From the NCBI RefSeq assembly GCF_903915725.1, contig NZ_CAIWTY010000085.1, positions 1 through 53,681 of the forward strand: 53,681 nt of DNA, given 5' to 3'. The translations under genes and the position numbers were made by a program. The notes beneath the pieces were generated by a model. The model searched no databases. It saw only the letters and a program-made list of their open reading frames with translations, and was not told where the DNA came from. Position 1 is the stretch's first letter; each line of letters opens with the position of its first letter. Shown here piece after piece: positions 53,412 through 53,681 of the stretch. Source of the DNA: an uncultured Rhodopila sp. (GTDB lineage: Bacteria > Pseudomonadota > Alphaproteobacteria > Acetobacterales > Acetobacteraceae).

Positions 53412-53681
53412 AATGGCCCGGGGACGCTGTGAATTTGTGGACAGTCGGCTTCGCCGATACCCGCCTGACCGCGCAAGCGCGCGGTCCCCTATGGACAAGC
53501 CGGGGAAAACGCCTTGCGTTTCCCCCCGCTTGCCCACAGGTCGGCGGCTGCCCACAAGCTTCACAGCACCGCAACAACATCAAGGATTGATTTTGATTCC
53601 GGGAAAGGTGCAACCTTCAGCCGGTGACCAGCCCTTAGCTTATTTTTCCCGGAACCTGTCCAGACGACCGGGACCGTTGCA

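Larger units (their letters stand above)
52215..53662 (+). mobile_element. IS3-family insertion sequence, complete
   Basis: About 1448 bp with imperfect terminal inverted repeats. The left end is TGGACAGTCGG then ATAAGCTAAGGGCTG; the right end, read inversely, is TGGACAGGTTCCGGGAAAA then ATAAGCTAAGGGCTGG. It holds the two overlapping frames orfA and orfB. No matching target duplication is visible (TTC before, GAC after), suggesting that flanks have changed or recombined. The last 250 bp after orfB are non-coding and contain a second pair of inverse words, GGACAAGCCGGGGAAAAC / TTTCCCCCCGCTTGCCCAC. Confidence 0.8.

Noticed and set aside
52122..53564. 480-codon minus-strand frame opposite the IS3 transposase
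   Set aside because: Antisense to orfA/orfB; only its last 20 codons (GDAVEFGCGTG) are meaningful, and they belong to the broken methyltransferase.

Overview
The window is uniformly GC-rich with dense, tightly spaced genes. The gene families point to an alphaproteobacterium, most likely of the Acetobacteraceae/Rhodospirillales: a GntR-AcnD-PrpF methylcitrate branch, a phasin and a PhaR-like regulator, several DUF29 genes, DUF3300/DUF2950, ClpS-ClpA, and an alphaproteobacterial-type type II secretion (Gsp) cluster. The species cannot be fixed from the sequence alone.

Layout. 0-5.3 kb: an IS630 transposase tail, an acyl-CoA dehydrogenase, a tandem pair of identical 31-residue membrane peptides, a class II aldolase, a RgpF-type glycan protein and aspartate-semialdehyde dehydrogenase. 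5.5-10.5 kb: a PAP2 phosphatase, decayed toxin-antitoxin remnants, a PIN protein, the DUF3300-DUF2950 pair and an orphan Phd-type antitoxin. 10.7-14.1 kb: a GntR regulator with two candidate operators and AcnD (2-methylisocitrate dehydratase). 14.5-16.4 kb: a small exported protein, a ParE-type toxin-antitoxin pair and three generations of DUF29 genes (one intact, one frameshifted, one remnant). 16.4-25.6 kb: a split type II secretion cluster (J-I-F-E on minus; H and L-M-C/N on plus; no D, G, K or O) with a ferritin-like protein and a nitroreductase between its parts. 25.7-27.2 kb: tRNA-Ser(CGA) and PrpF, the partner of AcnD, about 12 kb away from it.

27.8-29.6 kb: a lone OLD-like ATPase with a TOPRIM domain, less GC-rich than its surroundings. 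29.7-34.5 kb: a glycine-zipper lipoprotein, a Rap1a/Tai-like protein, RadC, methionine aminopeptidase, a small upstream ORF coupled to rpiA, and a D,D-carboxypeptidase with a SPOR domain. 34.6-38.6 kb: a phasin with a palindromic operator and strong terminator, then clpS-clpA. 38.7-45.7 kb: an orphan Xre/MbcA-type antitoxin, an SDR, a degenerate GGDEF protein, Ppx/GppA and RlmE, a BNR-repeat protein with a ThiS/MoaD-like partner divergent from a MarR regulator, and a CHAP lipoprotein. 45.8-51 kb: a frameshifted PhaR-like gene, a CaiB-type CoA transferase, a candidate C-rich small RNA, an alpha/beta hydrolase and a sensor histidine kinase. 51-53.7 kb: a sandwich-like domain ORF and a methyltransferase broken by a frameshift and by an IS3-family element with both ends visible.

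How it fits together. GntR, AcnD and PrpF form the Fe/S-dependent methylcitrate branch of propionate catabolism. The phasin and PhaR-like remnant point to polyhydroxyalkanoate storage. The Gsp genes belong to one protein-export machine, apparently rearranged. The least explained units are the MarR/BNR/ThiS-like module, the duplicated 31-residue peptide, the lone OLD ATPase, the candidate sRNA and the short ORF translationally coupled to rpiA.
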